Shown here one piece after another: positions 19,022 through 30,887 of a stretch of 64,000 bases of DNA. The position numbers and the translations under genes were made by a program. The stretch lies in contig NZ_PXYI01000001.1 in assembly GCF_003012735.1 (NCBI RefSeq), forward strand, positions 682,001 through 746,000, in the 5' to 3' direction. The notes below the pieces were generated by a model, which saw only the letters and a list, made by a program, of their open reading frames with translations, was not told the DNA's origin and did no database searches. Origin of the DNA: Allosphingosinicella deserti. Lineage in GTDB: Bacteria; Pseudomonadota; Alphaproteobacteria; Sphingomonadales; Sphingomonadaceae. Positions within the stretch are counted from its first letter, which is position 1. Each line of letters starts with the position of its first letter.

Positions 19022-19993
19022 ATGCATTTGCGTAAGTCGTTCCGCGCGGCCGCTGCCGCCCTTGTTCTCGTGACCGCTTTCACCCCCGCCTCGGCCCCCG
19101 CCCAGTTCGGCGCGCTACGCGACGTCGCCGGCCGCCTGGGCGGCGAACTCGGCGTCGGCAAGATTCTCAAGGGCAAGGGGCCGATCACCACCGCCCTGCC
19201 GGATGCGAAATGGGGCGATCCGAGCAAGGACGGGTTCGTCCCCCGCGAAGCCAAGAGGGGGCTGGCCGAGCTTCAGCGCACGCCCAATGGCGGCTTCGTG
19301 CTGCAGCCGGGTTACTGGGCAATGGCGGCGCAGAGCTATTGTCTGCATGCCGGCACCCACGGGCCGGGCGGCGGCGAGGGCTATCTCTACGCCCCGCCCG
19401 AAGGCAGTGCCAGGGACGCGGTGATGACCATCGTCCGCAACTCGGTGAACCATCCGGACATCGATCAGCACGACATTCAGGCCCTGCTGTGGGCGATCCT
19501 CTCACGCGCCAAGTTCGAGGATCTCGGCAACAATCTGAAAACGGTGGCGGCGCGGCTGCTGACCCCGCGCCAGCTCGCCTCCTTGAACCGCTCGGCGCTC
19601 GACATCCTGAGCGGCCCGGCGCTGCAGAATGCGATCGGCGGAGTGCCGGAACCGCTGCGCACGATCATGGAAGCCGAGGCCGATCTGCGGCGGATGCTGA
19701 CCACGCCCGGAACCACTTTCGCCGAGCTCGAACGCGCCGCGGTACTCGCCGGGATGGCGCCGATCGGGCCCGGCAGCCTCGACATCCCCGAGGGCCGCTG
19801 GAGCCATCATCCGGACGGTTACTGGATTCGCTATCTGCCGCGCGGCTACAGCGAGACGATGATCGAGATCTGGGTTCCGCAAGGCAGCCCCGGCGTCGGC
19901 AAGGAGTTCGATCCGGCCACCCATATCGCCGTGCCGGGCAACACCTCCCGCCAGCGCTTGCTCCAGTCCGGTCGCCCGCGCCGGGAGAGCTGA
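19022..19993 (+). CDS. Secreted hypothetical protein
   Basis: A 323-residue protein with a signal peptide (MHLRKSFRAAAAALVLVTAF, cleavage near APAQ). It has GFVLQPGYWAMAAQSYCLHA (single Cys) and a C-terminal region WSHHPDGYWIRYLPRGYSET. I do not recognise the family; the composition suggests a globular periplasmic or surface protein. The start is the first ATG of the signal peptide at 19022. The longer frame from 18866 is unlikely because it has no signal-like N-terminus. It is divergent from the DUF481 gene. Confidence 0.7.
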   Translation: MHLRKSFRAAAAALVLVTAFTPASAPAQFGALRDVAGRLGGELGVGKILKGKGPITTALPDAKWGDPSKDGFVPREAKRGLAELQRTPNGGFVLQPGYWAMAAQSYCLHAGTHGPGGGEGYLYAPPEGSARDAVMTIVRNSVNHPDIDQHDIQALLWAILSRAKFEDLGNNLKTVAARLLTPRQLASLNRSALDILSGPALQNAIGGVPEPLRTIMEAEADLRRMLTTPGTTFAELERAAVLAGMAPIGPGSLDIPEGRWSHHPDGYWIRYLPRGYSETMIEIWVPQGSPGVGKEFDPATHIAVPGNTSRQRLLQSGRPRRES

Positions 19994-20016
19994 GGCAGAT
20001 CCACGTCAAATCAAAA

Positions 20017-20043
20017 CGCCCCCGGGGACGGGTCCCGGGGGCG
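20017..20043 (-). terminator. Rho-independent terminator of the glnK-amt unit
   Basis: A 10-bp GC-only stem (CGCCCCCGGG / CCCGGGGGCG, 7-nt loop) is followed on the minus strand by TTTTGATTT. It begins 40 nt after the ammonium transporter stop and is oriented for it. The 19022-19993 gene converges on it and could use it in the other direction. Confidence 0.8.
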
Positions 20044-20082
20044 CTTCGGCAACCGCTCGCAGGCGGTCAGGGGTTGCAACGC

Positions 20083-21549
<1,467 letters not shown>

Positions 21550-21664
21550 GATTGTCCCTCTGCTTTCGGGCCGGAGTTCGGCTTCGGTGGCCGCTCCTGC
21601 TCCTGTCCCCTTGTTCCCCGGCGTGCCGGCGGCTGTGCGCAGCCCACCATCCACGCCCCGCGCC

Positions 21665-22758
<1,094 letters not shown>

Positions 22759-23028
22759 CGGGAGTCCCCCTTGTTCGGCCGTACGCGACCTTGTTGTTTT
22801 CGGGATCCCGTCTCTCCGTTGGACGGTTTCGCCCGAACCGGCAGCTTGCGTGCGGGTGCTGCAGCGCACAACGTGAAATGTTCACCGCTGCCGTGAGGGG
22901 CTCGAGATGGACTTGAGAGGGAATATGGCAGGTTTCGGAGCCTGCGTCAGGATCGGACGCGGCCAGGCGGTGGCCGGCGCGTTTATGCTCGACGGGATCC
23001 TATTTGCAGGGAATCGTCACCTGGCCGG

Positions 23029-23235
23029 TTAGAAGTTGCGGCGTTGCGCCGCCAGCATCATCCGGATCAGCATTGCGACGGGGCGTGGAACGCCGACCTT
23101 GCCTTGCACCCACAGGCTCACCGAAGAGCGGGAAACGCCAATCGCTTCGGCGAGATCGCCGTGCGTCTTGTAGCCGAGCTTGGCCATGGCCCGGCGCAAT
23201 TCCTCTGGCGGCATCGAAGCGGCGAGTGGATCCAT
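23029..23235 (-). CDS. Small XRE-type helix-turn-helix protein
   Basis: A 68-residue protein made almost only of an HTH_3-like domain: [20 protein letters not shown] followed by [15 protein letters not shown] (recognition helix) and a C-terminal helix [14 protein letters not shown]. It is probably a DNA-binding regulator. The start at 23235 ([13 protein letters not shown]) is chosen; a longer frame to 23289 is possible. It is divergent from cysE, with 172 nt between them, so autoregulation or control of cysE is conceivable but not shown. Confidence 0.72.
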   Translation of the reverse strand: MDPLAASMPPEELRRAMAKLGYKTHGDLAEAIGVSRSSVSLWVQGKVGVPRPVAMLIRMMLAAQRRNF

Positions 23236-23407
23236 CAGCGGCGAGAACCTTCGTATACCATGGATGCGGGATAGCCTTCGCACATGCACAAGAGCAAGCG
23301 TGCCGGTCTTCCAACGTGGGACAATGTGCTCGAGCGCTCCGCCTCTACTGGCAATTCGTCGGCGGGCAGCTTATCTTGCGCCGCTTGAGCGGTTCGAAGG
23401 ACATTTG

Positions 23408-24106
23408 ATGCTGGCGGGTCTCGTCTCCTATCTCGATTCGATCAAGGCCCGTGATCCGGCGCCGCGCACCCGGTGGGAAATTCTCCTCTATCCGGGGGTA
23501 TGGGCGCTCGGGCTTCACCGGATCGCGCACTGGCTGTTCCGCGGCGAACTTTATTTCCTCGCCCGCCTGATCAACCATGTCGCGCGCTTTTTCACCGCCA
23601 TCGACATCCATCCGGGTGCCGTCATCGGGCGCAATTTCTTCATCGATCACGGTTTCGTGGTGATCGGGGAGACGGCGGTGATCGGCGATGAGGTCACGAT
23701 CTACCAGCAGGTGACGCTCGGCGGCACCAATCCGGCGAACGGTGAACCCGGCAAGCGCCATCCGACGATCTCCGACGGCGCGATCATCGGCTCCGGGGCG
23801 CAGGTGCTCGGCCCGATCGTGGTCGGTGCTCGCGCCCGCATCGGCGCCAACGCCGTCGTCACGCGTGACGTGCCCGAAGGCGCGACGATGGTCGGCATCC
23901 CCGCGCGTTCCACCCTGGTCTCGGTCGACCGCACCTCCGGCAATTTCCTGCCCTACGGAACACCCTGCTCGGAGACGCTCGATCCCGCCACACAGAAGCT
24001 GGAGATCCTGCAATGCGAGGTCGAGCAGCTGCGCAAGCGGCTTGCCGAACTGCTCGAGGAGCGGGATGCCGGCGTTTCGGTCGACAAGGAGCGTGGCCGC
24101 GCCTGA
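23408..24106 (+). CDS. cysE: Serine O-acetyltransferase (EpsC/CysE type)
   Basis: A 232-residue enzyme making O-acetylserine for cysteine synthesis. The N-terminal helices ([20 protein letters not shown]) precede a left-handed hexapeptide-repeat helix: [36 protein letters not shown], and the substrate loop [18 protein letters not shown]. The catalytic His sits in DIHPGA/FIDHG. It has a coiled C-terminal extension after residue 190. I used the ATG at 23408. The stop overlaps the DUF2794 start (TGATG). Confidence 0.93.
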   Translation: MLAGLVSYLDSIKARDPAPRTRWEILLYPGVWALGLHRIAHWLFRGELYFLARLINHVARFFTAIDIHPGAVIGRNFFIDHGFVVIGETAVIGDEVTIYQQVTLGGTNPANGEPGKRHPTISDGAIIGSGAQVLGPIVVGARARIGANAVVTRDVPEGATMVGIPARSTLVSVDRTSGNFLPYGTPCSETLDPATQKLEILQCEVEQLRKRLAELLEERDAGVSVDKERGRA

Positions 24107-24441
24107 TGGGTGACGTCTACCCTTTTCCGGGGGGCTCCTCGCCTCAGATCGGCTTCACCCGGGCCGAGCTGAGCCGGATCATCGATCTTTACGGCCGGAT
24201 GGTCGCCGCCGGCTTCTGGAAGGATTATGCGCTCGAATTCGGCAAGGATCATGCCGCCTTCTGGGCGTTCCGTCGCAGCGCCGAGCGTCCCGAATTCAAG
24301 ATCGAGAAGCGGCCGTCGCTGCGCAACAAACAGGGCATGTGGGCGCTGGTCAACGAAGGCGGCATGGTGCTTCGCCGTGGCCATGAACTGGGCCCGGTCC
24401 TCGCGCCGGTCGAGCGCCGACTGATGAAGGTGGTCGGCTGA
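24106..24441 (+). CDS. DUF2794 family protein
   Basis: A 111-residue protein conserved in alphaproteobacteria, with FTRAELSRIIDLYGRMVAAG, WKDYALEFGKDHAAFWAFRR and the C-terminal part RPSLRNKQGMWALVNEGGMV. Function unknown. It overlaps the cysE stop by 1 nt, so both are translated from one message. The cysE-DUF2794 linkage is a common arrangement in sphingomonads. Confidence 0.9.
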   Translation: MGDVYPFPGGSSPQIGFTRAELSRIIDLYGRMVAAGFWKDYALEFGKDHAAFWAFRRSAERPEFKIEKRPSLRNKQGMWALVNEGGMVLRRGHELGPVLAPVERRLMKVVG

Positions 24442-24587
24442 CGCCTGCGGCACAGGAGCCGCGGTGAGGCAGTGTCAGTGAGAGCATGATCCACCTGTCT
24501 CGGGCTACGTGTTCGACGGCGCTCGTCCGCTTGGGGGACGGCGGCCCCTACGTGCTTGAAGTCATCTCGGTAAGTTCGTGAAAACGT

Positions 24588-24619
24588 CGAAGCGGCCGGT
24601 CATACGACCGGCCGCTTCG
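24588..24619 (-). terminator. Terminator hairpin between DUF2794 and the barrel gene
   Basis: A perfect 14-bp stem (CGAAGCGGCCGGTC / GACCGGCCGCTTCG, loop ATAC) begins 21 nt after the stop of the minus-strand barrel gene. On that strand it is followed by ACGTTTTC. On the plus strand an A-run precedes it, so it may serve both convergent genes. Confidence 0.75.
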
Positions 24620-24639
24620 TTGCATTGTCCGGATGTTCG

Positions 24640-25206
24640 TCAGAACCGGACGTGCGCTCCGATGGTCGGGCGCAGAGTGTCGAACGAAATTGTGTCCACG
24701 GCGACACGAATACCCACCTTCTGGCCGACCGCAATGTCGGCTCCGACACCGACGAGATAATCGCCGATCGTGTCGTCGACATCCAGGTCGTCGTCGTCGA
24801 TCAGGTCCTCGTCGACGCCGAGCAGACCCGCACCGCTGATATTGACCCACTGATAGCCGGCGCGGGCGAAGACCACCGTGCCCGTGCCGGCGCGGAAGCC
24901 GACGCGGCCAGCGATGCCGTAGTCGGAATCGATCGGGCCGTTGCCGAGATTGAAATTGCCTTCGACGCCGATCACCGCCGAGGTACCGAGATCGAAGTCG
25001 ACGCCGCCATAGGCGCCATAGATCAGGCCGGAATCATCGATGTCGAAGCCGCCGGTGTCGACGTCGTCGGTGTCGATGCCGAGATTGTGAAGACCAACCT
25101 GCACGCCAACGTAAGGATGGGCGGTCGCAGTCTCCTGCGCATAGGCCACACTGGGAACAGCGAGCGGCAATATCGCAGCGCTCGCGATCAACGCGATTTT
25201 CTTCAT
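24640..25206 (-). CDS. Small outer-membrane beta-barrel protein (OmpA/OmpW-like fold)
   Basis: A 188-residue exported protein with the signal peptide MKKIALIASAAILPLAVPSV, cleavage after AYA. Alternating strands (HPYVGVQVGLHNLG, YGAYGGVDFDLG, YGIAGRVGFRAG) and the C-terminal aromatic Phe indicate an eight-stranded barrel. Two Asp-rich loops (DTDDVDTGGFDIDDSG and DEDLIDDDDLDVDDT) are striking and might bind Ca2+ or other cations at the cell surface. Function unknown. Confidence 0.82.
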   Translation of the reverse strand: MKKIALIASAAILPLAVPSVAYAQETATAHPYVGVQVGLHNLGIDTDDVDTGGFDIDDSGLIYGAYGGVDFDLGTSAVIGVEGNFNLGNGPIDSDYGIAGRVGFRAGTGTVVFARAGYQWVNISGAGLLGVDEDLIDDDDLDVDDTIGDYLVGVGADIAVGQKVGIRVAVDTISFDTLRPTIGAHVRF

Positions 25207-25387
25207 GTAAATACCCCCTCGTGGCCGCCGACTTCCGGCGACCAGGAGCGGGCTGATGAAAGATATTGGATGCTTGTGCAAGATAGTGCGGATAAATCAG
25301 AAGTACCGTGTTCCAAAGGCAACAGTCACCGGAAGTTCTCACTCCTTCGGGGGCTGCTCTCGGCCACTCCCTTCGCTCCTGTCCGGG

Positions 25388-27040
25388 TCAGGCTTTCGGG
25401 CAGCTGGTGACTTCCGCGTCGAACAGGTGGCGGCCGTTGGTGGTGCTATAGGAGTGGACGAAGCGAACGCCGTCCCGCAGGGCCTTCGCCACTTGGGGCT
25501 GACGGCAGGCCTGCGCGCTCAGCATTTTGGTCATGACCCGTCTGCCGTCCGCCACGTCGAGATTTTCCGCACCCTCGATCATGTAATAATGGGTGAGAGT
25601 GAGGCCCGAGGCGGTGGCGCGGGTCAATGTCGTCGCTTCATCGAGTCTCGTCGGCGCCGACGCGTTGGTCTGCGCGGCGGCGGCTTGCAACTCGCGCTGC
25701 ATCTGGGCTGCGTCGAGCGCCGGCACCGGCGCCGTCGCACCGGCACGCCGAATGACGATCTCGGATCCGGTCAGCACGCCTGCGCTCTCGAGCTCGTAAA
25801 AGCTCGGGAACCACATAGTCTCCGCCGGCGTGGTGAGGGCTCGGGCGACGAACGCGGGATCGACGCCTGCGGCAAGATAGGCGTTGCGCATGGCGGCGAC
25901 GCTCGCCTGCATCTCCGCCGCGTTGAAGCCGGGGAAGTTCGGCGCGTGGAAGCCGATACGGGCACTCTCCTCGGCGGTGCGTTCTCGGCCGGCGAGCAGG
26001 ATGTTGGTGCAGGCCGACATGCATGCCTTGTCGACCCGCGTGTCCAGGCGCCGCGCCCGCACGATTGCCGCGATGCGCTCCGCTTCGAGGATGCGTCCGC
26101 CAGGCGAGGTCAGGACGATGACGGTGACGCCAGGATGGGCCTGCAGCACCGTCTCGAAGCGCTTCGCGGCGCCGCTTGCGATGCTGCCGGCGAGGATCAG
26201 CTCGCGGCCGTTCTTCGACACCGTCATGTCGGCGATCGCGCCCATTGAATCGCGGCCCGTCGCGAGCTGACCGAACTCCGCCGCCTGCAGCGCGATGTCC
26301 CCCGATCGCAGAAGCGTCGCAACGGCGGTGATGACCAGCATCGCCCGCGCCGCGACGGCCCAGGCCGGCGTGCCGCCGCGGCGACGGTGCCAGTAAGCCG
26401 AGCGCCAGATCCCGACCGAGCTCCACACCCACAATATTGCGGAGATGCCCAGATAGGCGAGAATGACGATCGCGAGCCCTTGCAGCGATCCCGATCCGCT
26501 CTGGATGCGCTCCGCAAGGGTACGGGTGCCGGCAAGGATGAGGGTCGAGAGCAGGGCGCCGTTCACCCAGTAGGACATCGGCAGCGACAGATTGCCGGCC
26601 CAGTGGCGGACGAGATAGTTGCGCCCCGCATAACGCTCGTCGAAGGCGACCACTTGGGCGTCGTAGACGCTGTGGTCGCTATGATCGGGATCGAAGACGA
26701 GCTGCTCGTCGCCTTCCTCATAGGCCTTGCCGTACGCCCACATCCTCAGCGTTCCGGCGACCGCAAGGCCGGCGAGGTAGCTCAAGGCGATGCCCATGGG
26801 CGGGACGACAATGCCAGGAACGATGTAGTCGGCCAGGGTGAGGGTCAGAAACAGCGTGGTTCCCGCCATCAGCAGCACGAAGGCGATCGCGCAGCTGAGG
26901 GCGATGCCGGCGATGCGGTCGTCGATTAGCCGCCGCAGCAACAGCCGGTCCAGTGCCCACGAGAGCAGGAGACCGAGGACCAGTGCGGCGACCGCGGCGC
27001 CGGCGAAATGCGCCATGTCGTTGAGTGCGCTGTTGTTCAT
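25388..27040 (-). CDS. Multi-helix membrane protein with periplasmic Clp/SppA-like fold domain
   Basis: A 550-residue protein. About seven hydrophobic segments fill residues 10-275. A soluble part (about 280-440) resembles the crotonase/ClpP-like fold of SppA-type and COG3904 proteins: LTSPGGRILEAERIAAIVRA, then DKACMSACTNILLAGRER, then RIGFHAPNFPGF. The Ser between the two Cys (CMSAC) is where the nucleophile of such proteins sits. A small C-terminal domain with two Cys follows. The architecture suggests a membrane-tethered protease or a protein-binding relic; proteolysis is not shown. It is a single-gene unit. Confidence 0.7.
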   Translation of the reverse strand: MNNSALNDMAHFAGAAVAALVLGLLLSWALDRLLLRRLIDDRIAGIALSCAIAFVLLMAGTTLFLTLTLADYIVPGIVVPPMGIALSYLAGLAVAGTLRMWAYGKAYEEGDEQLVFDPDHSDHSVYDAQVVAFDERYAGRNYLVRHWAGNLSLPMSYWVNGALLSTLILAGTRTLAERIQSGSGSLQGLAIVILAYLGISAILWVWSSVGIWRSAYWHRRRGGTPAWAVAARAMLVITAVATLLRSGDIALQAAEFGQLATGRDSMGAIADMTVSKNGRELILAGSIASGAAKRFETVLQAHPGVTVIVLTSPGGRILEAERIAAIVRARRLDTRVDKACMSACTNILLAGRERTAEESARIGFHAPNFPGFNAAEMQASVAAMRNAYLAAGVDPAFVARALTTPAETMWFPSFYELESAGVLTGSEIVIRRAGATAPVPALDAAQMQRELQAAAAQTNASAPTRLDEATTLTRATASGLTLTHYYMIEGAENLDVADGRRVMTKMLSAQACRQPQVAKALRDGVRFVHSYSTTNGRHLFDAEVTSCPKA

Positions 27041-27165
27041 GATGTTCCCCCCGGACGGTCATCAGGCTAGCAGAGGCCGTGCGGGTGGGAAGAGGCTTTC
27101 GGTCGCGAGCCCGGGACAGTTCCTGATGGCCGCGCCCGCAGGCTGGCCGGGGCTCGCCGATCAGC

Positions 27166-28059
27166 CTAGCGATCGCTCCACCGCAGGGCGTCGATCAGCG
27201 CCCGTAAAGCTGGGGTGACCTGCCGGCTCGGATAGTAAAGATGGCAGCCCGGATAAAGCGGGCACCAGTCGGCGAGAACCTGAATGAGCCGCCCGTCCGC
27301 GATCTCGTCGGCGACGTCGTGCGCCATCATGTAGCCGAGGCCGACCCCTGCGCGGACCGCGGCACCGGCGAGATTTTCGTCGTTGACGATGAGCTGGCCG
27401 GCGACGCGCAGCCTGAGCTCGGTGCCGTCCCGCTCGAACTCCCAGGGAAGGAGCCCGCCGCCGCCGACCAGTCTATAATTGACGCAGAGATGAGCCTCGA
27501 GCTCGCCGGGATGTCGCGGCGGCGGATGGCGCCGGAAATAGTCCGGCGTGCCGACGACCACGGTCCTGAATTCCGGGCCGACCGGAACGGCCACCATGTC
27601 GAGATCGACGGTTTCGCCGAGGCGAATGCCCGCGTCGAATCCGCCGGCGACCAGATCGACGAGACGATCGTCGACGATGACTTCGACCGAAACGTCGGGG
27701 TGCTCGATCAGAAAAGCGGGGAGCCGTGGGGAGAGGATGGTGCGCGCAGCATAGCCGAAGGTGGTCAGCCGCACTGCGCCCGACGGCGCGCCGCGCCAAT
27801 CGTCGAGCGCGGCAAGCCCCCGCGCCACTTCGGCCAGCGCAGGGTCCAGCGAGCGCAGCAGGCGCTCGCCCGCTGCCGTCGGCGCCACCGATCGGGTGGT
27901 GCGCGCGAGCAGGCGCACGCCGAGGCGCGCCTCCAGCGCCCGCATCGCGTGGCTGAGAGCCGAGGGCGACAGGCCCAGCGTGGCTGCGGCGCGGGTGAAA
28001 CTGCGTGCCTTCGCAACAGCTGCGAACGCTGCGAGATCGTCGAGGCCTCCTCGTTTCAT
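27166..28059 (-). CDS. LysR family transcriptional regulator
   Basis: A 297-residue LysR-type regulator. The N-terminal winged HTH reads FAAVAKARSFTRAAATLG, then LSPSALSHAMRALEARLG and LLARTTRSVAPTAAGERLL. The effector-binding domain covers residues 90-297. It belongs to the group that often controls divergent oxidoreductases, and here it is divergent from an aldo/keto reductase (96 nt between starts), which is its likely target. The gap contains several T-N11-A possibilities but no clear single site. Confidence 0.92.
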   Translation of the reverse strand: MKRGGLDDLAAFAAVAKARSFTRAAATLGLSPSALSHAMRALEARLGVRLLARTTRSVAPTAAGERLLRSLDPALAEVARGLAALDDWRGAPSGAVRLTTFGYAARTILSPRLPAFLIEHPDVSVEVIVDDRLVDLVAGGFDAGIRLGETVDLDMVAVPVGPEFRTVVVGTPDYFRRHPPPRHPGELEAHLCVNYRLVGGGGLLPWEFERDGTELRLRVAGQLIVNDENLAGAAVRAGVGLGYMMAHDVADEIADGRLIQVLADWCPLYPGCHLYYPSRQVTPALRALIDALRWSDR

Positions 28060-28155
28060 TGCTGCATTTCCTTCACAACCCCTTGTCGCGAACGGCCTCT
28101 AATCCTGAGGCGATCATGGTGCCATCTTCCGGTCGTTATCACGGGAGATGCAGCA

Positions 28156-29265
28156 ATGAACCTGACGAACTATCGCACTTTGGGGCGCTCGGGACTGGTC
28201 GTCAGCCCCCTGGCGCTGGGCACGATGACGTTCGGCGCCGGGCGCTGGGGGGCCGATGCAGCGACCTCGCGCGCCATCTTCGACGCCTATGTCGAGGCAG
28301 GCGGCAATTTCGTCGACACGGCCGACGTCTATTCGGGCGGCGAGAGCGAGGCGATGCTCGGCCGGTTCATCGCCGACCGCGGCAATCGCGACCGGATGGT
28401 CGTCGCCACCAAGGCCGGCTTTCCCCGCAGCCAGGGCACGCCGCTCGCCGGCGGCAATTCCGCCCGCAACATCCGCGACGGCATCGAAGGATCGTTGAAG
28501 CGCCTCGGCACCGACTTCATCGATTTTTACTGGACCCATGTCTGGGACCGCACCACGCCTCCGGAGGAGGTGCTCCGCGCCCTCACCGATGCGGTGCGCC
28601 GCGGCGATATCCTCTATTACGGCTTTTCCAACGCGCCGGCCTGGTATGCGGCCCAGATCGCGACATTGGCCCGTGCCCACGGCCTGCCGGAGCCGATTGG
28701 CCTGCAATATTCCTATTCACTGCTCGATCGCGGCGCGGAGCTGGACGTTCTGCCGGCCGGACAGGCGCTCGGCATGGGCCTGGTCGCATGGAGCCCGCTC
28801 GGCGCCGGCATGCTGACCGGAAAATACGGACGCGAGAAGCTGGCCGACGCGGGACCCGCAGGAAGCCTGCCCGATCGCGTCGGCGATACCGCGGCGGATG
28901 GGAGTGACGGGCGGCTGAACGGCGACAACCCGTTCGGCGGAATGCTGTTCACGGAGGCCAATTTTCACGTCGTCGACGTGCTGCGCGGGGTCGCGGGCGA
29001 GATCGGCCGGCCGATGGCGCAGGTGGCGCTCGCCTGGCTCATGGCGCGGCCCGGAGTCTCGTCCGTGCTGATCGGCGCGAGCCGGGTGGCGCAGCTGGAG
29101 CAGAATATCGCCTCGCTCGACATCCGCTTCACCGAGGCCCAGCAGCAGCAGCTCGAGGCGGCCGGCGCATTGCCGCTGCTCAGCCCCTATTTCATCTTCG
29201 ATCTGCCCAGGGACCGCATCTTCGGAGGGCAGTCGGTCGAGCCTTGGGGGATGAGGGAGCGCTGA
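28156..29265 (+). CDS. Aldo/keto reductase
   Basis: A 369-residue NADPH-dependent oxidoreductase with a TIM barrel. The catalytic tetrad is visible: Asp and Tyr in DTADVYSGGESE, Lys in VVATKAGFPRS, His in FYWTHVWD. The NADP site near the C-terminus is SVLIGASRVAQLEQNIASL. It is similar in layout to the YajO/Tas group. The ATG at 28156 is the natural N-terminus (MNLTNYRTLGRSGLVVSPL). It is probably controlled by the divergent LysR gene; the substrate is unknown. Confidence 0.92.
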   Translation: MNLTNYRTLGRSGLVVSPLALGTMTFGAGRWGADAATSRAIFDAYVEAGGNFVDTADVYSGGESEAMLGRFIADRGNRDRMVVATKAGFPRSQGTPLAGGNSARNIRDGIEGSLKRLGTDFIDFYWTHVWDRTTPPEEVLRALTDAVRRGDILYYGFSNAPAWYAAQIATLARAHGLPEPIGLQYSYSLLDRGAELDVLPAGQALGMGLVAWSPLGAGMLTGKYGREKLADAGPAGSLPDRVGDTAADGSDGRLNGDNPFGGMLFTEANFHVVDVLRGVAGEIGRPMAQVALAWLMARPGVSSVLIGASRVAQLEQNIASLDIRFTEAQQQQLEAAGALPLLSPYFIFDLPRDRIFGGQSVEPWGMRER

Positions 29266-29319
29266 CGATGCAGCGGCCTGGGGCGGCGGAGTGGGACATG
29301 TTGCCCCACCAGGACGTGC

Positions 29320-30786
29320 TCAGGCGCGTGTTCCCATTCCGCGCTCCCGGCCCCAGACCACGGCACCGCTGCGGCGGCTGACGCCGATCTTGGCATAGAT
29401 CCTTGCGACATGATTGCGGACCGTGTTGCGGGCGATGTCGAGGCGTTCGGCGATGGCGCCATCGTCGAGATCGTCGCAGATCAGCTCGAGGATCTCGCGC
29501 TCGCGCGGGCTGAGGTCGGCCGCGGGGGCGCGGGCCTCGGGTCTGCGCAGGGTCGCCAATTTGTCGAGAATGGCCCGGCTGAGCCAGCTCGCATCCTTCA
29601 TCACCTCGTCGATGGCGTCGGCGAGTTCGGCTTCGCTGCGCCGCCGTTCGGTTACGTCCTGATACACCCAGAGCACGCAGGGCGCGCCGTCGACGCTGAT
29701 CGTCTCTGCGGACACCAGGCAGTCGACGGCGTCGCCCGCGTGCGACAGCAAGCGACCGTCCTGGTTGCGGATGCTGCCCTGCTCGACGAGATCGCGGTCG
29801 AGCGCCTCGCGAGACTGAGCGCTCTCCCAAAGCTGCAGCTCATGGGCGGTCCGGCCAAGTGCATCATCGCCCTCGTAGCCGGTGAGCTTGCGGAAGGCCG
29901 CGTTGACCCTGGAGATGCGGTGATCGGCGTCGCGGGTGACCATCATGGCGACCGGCGCCATTTCGAACACCGCCGACAGATGATGTTCGCTCGCGGCAAG
30001 CGCCGCCTCGGCCTGCCGCCGCGGCTCGAGGTCGGCGAAGGTGAGCAGAATGGCATCCTCGTCGGTGACGTCGATCGGCTGTCCTGCGAACAGCACCAGC
30101 CGCCGCGATCCATCGGCGACCAGCAATTCGGCGCTGGTCTGCGCGACGATCTCCCCGTCTTCGATCCGCTGCCTGACTGCCTGGGGGTCGCGGAGGCTTC
30201 CGAGCAGGTCCAGGCCGGACAGGGTCTTGCCGTTGAGTTGCTCCGGAGCGAAGCCGGTCAGCGCCAGAAAGCCTGGATTGGCCTCGGCGATCCTGCGATC
30301 CCGCAGCCGGACGAGAATGGCCGGCGCGGGATTGGCGTTGAACATCGCCTTGAAGCGGGCCTCGGCATCGAAGCGCTCCGAGACGTCGCTGAGGACCAGG
30401 GCGAGATAGTCGGCCTCGCCGCCGTCCACGTCCATGACGACGTCGCGCACCTGGTGGACCCAGCGCACCTGGTCCTCGCCCGCCGGGGCGACCCCCACGA
30501 CCAGATCCGGAAAGGTGTCGCCGGCGAGCAGCCGGAAGAGCGGATAGTCGCGATGCTTCAACGGGCGATGCTCGATCGACCATAAGGAGAAACGCTTCGC
30601 ATAGCCCTCGGCCGTCGATCCGAGTTCGTCGAGCGCGCGAACGCCGTGCATGCGGAGCGCCGCGGCGTTGGCGCTGAGGATCGTCCCGGTCGGGTCGACG
30701 AGGATCACGCCGTCGAGCAATTGCGACATCAGCTGCTCGAGGTGGCGCAGCGTCGGTACGTGGGGGGCTCGTGACGGATCGGACAT
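29320..30786 (-). CDS. Triple-PAS, LuxR-type HTH transcriptional regulator
   Basis: A 488-residue one-component regulator. Three PAS-like domains lie at about residues 12-130 (LLDGVILVDPTGTILSANAA), 140-265 (MFNANPAPAILVRLRDRRIA) and 275-395 (VFEMAPVAMMVTRDADHRIS). A C-terminal LuxR/FixJ-type HTH follows at about 425-485 (LSPREREILELICDDLDDGA and AERLDIARNTVRNHVARIYA). There is no receiver or kinase domain, so sensing and DNA binding are in one chain, as in a few sphingomonad regulators. No cofactor-binding residue is obvious in the PAS domains. Confidence 0.85.
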   Translation of the reverse strand: MSDPSRAPHVPTLRHLEQLMSQLLDGVILVDPTGTILSANAAALRMHGVRALDELGSTAEGYAKRFSLWSIEHRPLKHRDYPLFRLLAGDTFPDLVVGVAPAGEDQVRWVHQVRDVVMDVDGGEADYLALVLSDVSERFDAEARFKAMFNANPAPAILVRLRDRRIAEANPGFLALTGFAPEQLNGKTLSGLDLLGSLRDPQAVRQRIEDGEIVAQTSAELLVADGSRRLVLFAGQPIDVTDEDAILLTFADLEPRRQAEAALAASEHHLSAVFEMAPVAMMVTRDADHRISRVNAAFRKLTGYEGDDALGRTAHELQLWESAQSREALDRDLVEQGSIRNQDGRLLSHAGDAVDCLVSAETISVDGAPCVLWVYQDVTERRRSEAELADAIDEVMKDASWLSRAILDKLATLRRPEARAPAADLSPREREILELICDDLDDGAIAERLDIARNTVRNHVARIYAKIGVSRRSGAVVWGRERGMGTRA

Positions 30787-30887
30787 GTCCTCCCAAGCGC
30801 TCGAGGCGCGCCGCTGTTCCGAGGCGCAATACCATCGGCCTTAGTGCTGCCGCACCAGTGTCTGCTCGGGAAGCGCTTCGGCCGATC

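Noticed and set aside
22841-22856. A sigma-54-like promoter (CCGCACG-N4-CTGC) before the porin-glnK-amt unit
   Set aside because: One of the two essential -24 G bases and one -12 base do not match; nitrogen control is likely from the gene content but this site is too weak to annotate.
23251-23262. TCGTATACC near the XRE gene as a member of the YATAC family
   Set aside because: GTATAC is a plain palindrome without the 4-nt spaced arms; it does not fit the element.
24483-24494. GAGCATGATCC after DUF2794 as a second palindromic AGAGCMTGATC element
   Set aside because: Only one end is present and no inverted partner lies within 150 nt.
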